Below are positions 5,182-6,497 of a DNA stretch of 6,497 nucleotides, piece by piece (positions within the stretch are counted from its first letter, which is position 1; each line of letters begins with the position of its first letter). Made by a program: the position numbers and the translations under genes. This stretch comes from Ruminiclostridium sp. Lineage in GTDB: Bacteria; Bacillota_A; Clostridia; Oscillospirales; Ruminococcaceae. Below the pieces are notes generated by a model. That model saw nothing but the letters and a program-made list of their open reading frames with translations. It ran no database searches and was not told where the DNA came from. The stretch spans positions 1 to 6,497 of the forward strand of contig JAFZOA010000564.1 of the NCBI GenBank assembly GCA_017550775.1, read 5' to 3'.

Positions 5182-6497
5182 GTGGCTTTACCGAGGTATT
5201 TAGCCGAAGAGGCTATCGATCTTTTTGCCCAGAAGTTCTTATTCGTATACAAGGATCACGAAATATCAATGGAAGATATATTGTGCGGAGGCTCCCTCGG
5301 AACCGGAAACAAACACGGATACTATGGTGTGTGCACCGCATGCAGACAGGCTTTTGAGTATCACGATGTTGAGAACGTCGGCGGCAAGAAGAGAATCAAA
5401 GATGTTTGCCCCTGCTGTGATGCCGAGCTCGTTATCAAAAAGGGCTGGTACGGCAAGAAAACTCTTTCAGACTGTTTCTATTTGCAGGCGTGGGAAGTCC
5501 GTGACTATGATTATGTGGTGCTCCACGAAGCTATAATTAAGGTCTGGAATTATGACAACTGGCAATCGTACAGCGGCCCGAAAGAGTTCCAGGTTTATGA
5601 TCTTCGCAGTACAGATCTTCGACCGGGCAAATGTGAGACGTTCAAGTGGAACCAAGATAAGCCAATGAGATGGGCTTCCGTCTGCTCCGACTACGAGGCC
5701 TCCGGATATCTTATAACAAACGGGTCTAATTATTATAATGCCGAGGCAGTTGTCAAGCATGGCGAAGTCATGGGGCTTGAAGACCTTGAAGGAACTTTCC
5801 TCGCACCGTTCGCGCGTTGCGTGAGTGATCATACATGTGATCAGGAAAAAGCCGATTACATCATCAGAATGGCAGAAGAGCCTATGACCGAAATTCTTTA
5901 TAAACAAGGTTTCAAAAGAATCGCATGTGACAGGGCGCACGGTCAGTTCAAATCTCACAATACAGCACATCTTATGTTCGGTGAGCGTTCTCCGAAAAGG
6001 TTTATCCGTAATGTCGGAGGTCAGGACGGAGCTGCGAAGGTCACGAAGGTTCTTATGGACAAAAGCATTGTTCGCGGCAATATAGATCTTTCAGACTTGG
6101 AGTGCATATGCAGCCTTGTTCAGAAGAGAAAGAATATCACTTCCGAACAGATTATTGAAACGTACCACGCATCCGGCAGCGATTTTCAGATATGTGCTGA
6201 AATTCTGAACTTGCTCCCCGCATTCGGCGTCGAGAAAATCACCAATTATATAAATAAGCAGAAACGCAGCACATACACCTACCGCGATTATCTCTGCATG
6301 TGCCGCCGGAACGGCGAGGATCTCTCTGACGGTCAGATAGCTTTCCCGAAGAATCTCAATACCGCACACGACAATCAGGTGAAAAAGCTAAAAATACTTG
6401 AAAGTGTGGCCGCCGAGAAAAAAGTTGCTATGCGTTATGAAAATCTTGTTTCAGCAGGATACGGTTTCGAATATAAGGGTTTGATTGCTTTAGTTCC
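5182..6497 (+). CDS. PcfJ-like protein with N-terminal zinc ribbon, 3' end beyond window
   Basis: The reading frame is open to the right edge; 438 codons are visible from the chosen start. Numbered from GTG 5182, the N-terminal part carries a zinc ribbon: Cys51-x2-Cys54 and Cys76-x2-Cys79 (CTAC and CPCC). Further on come an aromatic-rich middle domain and a region typical of PcfJ proteins: TYRDYLCMCRRNGEDL (about 406-421) followed by FPKNLNTAHD. PcfJ was named from the conjugative plasmid pCF10 and is common in clostridial phages; its function is not known, and a nucleic-acid role is only suggested by the zinc ribbon. GTG 5182 is preferred because GAGGGGG (5167-5173) lies 8 nt upstream. The in-frame ATG 5161 lacks a ribosome binding site and would overlap the PcfK-like gene by 8 nt. 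Confidence 0.85.
   Translation, partial: MALPRYLAEEAIDLFAQKFLFVYKDHEISMEDILCGGSLGTGNKHGYYGVCTACRQAFEYHDVENVGGKKRIKDVCPCCDAELVIKKGWYGKKTLSDCFYLQAWEVRDYDYVVLHEAIIKVWNYDNWQSYSGPKEFQVYDLRSTDLRPGKCETFKWNQDKPMRWASVCSDYEASGYLITNGSNYYNAEAVVKHGEVMGLEDLEGTFLAPFARCVSDHTCDQEKADYIIRMAEEPMTEILYKQGFKRIACDRAHGQFKSHNTAHLMFGERSPKRFIRNVGGQDGAAKVTKVLMDKSIVRGNIDLSDLECICSLVQKRKNITSEQIIETYHASGSDFQICAEILNLLPAFGVEKITNYINKQKRSTYTYRDYLCMCRRNGEDLSDGQIAFPKNLNTAHDNQVKKLKILESVAAEKKVAMRYENLVSAGYGFEYKGLIALV

Noticed and set aside
4668..5252. 194-codon minus-strand reading frame
   Set aside because: Antisense to the PcfK-like gene; no ribosome binding site and no recognisable motif.
5467..5970. 167-codon minus-strand reading frame
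   Set aside because: Antisense to the PcfJ-like gene, whose zinc ribbon and conserved C-terminal pattern mark the plus strand as coding.
1..6497. CRISPR array, tRNA or rRNA genes
   Set aside because: No regularly spaced direct repeats and no cloverleaf or rRNA-like segment were seen.

Overview
The window looks like the lysogeny and early region of a temperate phage (prophage) of a Gram-positive gut-type bacterium, probably a clostridial member of the Bacillota. This rests on the gene set (large serine recombinase, S24-type CI repressor, short Cro-like protein, Bro-N/ANT antirepressor, PcfK/PcfJ-like pair), strong purine-rich ribosome binding sites, and consensus TTGACA/TATAAT-type promoters. 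The host cannot be named from sequence alone. Both edges cut genes: the integrase runs off the left end and the PcfJ-like gene off the right end.

Layout. Positions 1-1395 (minus) hold a large serine recombinase whose frame is open from its start to the window edge except for one in-frame TAG at codon 102, so as it stands it is a pseudogene. Positions 1396-1539 carry no protein gene but hold a consensus plus-strand promoter, a perfect 15-bp inverted repeat and a strong terminator: a likely short RNA unit plus the integrase control region. Positions 1540-2373 (minus) encode a CI/LexA-like repressor with an intact self-cleavage centre. Positions 2374-2523 are the divergent cI/cro control region, with two opposed promoters and three related operators. 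Positions 2524-4603 (plus) are an early operon: Cro-like protein, antirepressor, a possible two-HTH protein, a small basic protein, a small membrane protein and a small charged protein, tightly packed with overlaps. Positions 4604-4721 hold a 96-bp nested inverted-repeat element that contains a minus-strand promoter and terminator, a second short RNA candidate. Positions 4722-6497 hold a PcfK-like protein and a PcfJ-like zinc-ribbon protein.

How it fits together. CI is expected to bind the three operators, repress the rightward early promoter and control its own leftward promoter. DNA damage (RecA-stimulated cleavage at the Ala169-Gly170 linker) or the antirepressor would relieve repression, and Cro would then stabilise the early state. 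The early operon continues into the PcfK/PcfJ genes, whose function is not established. If the integrase amber codon is real and not suppressed, this element could not integrate or excise with its own recombinase. No gene-free stretch exceeds 300 bases.
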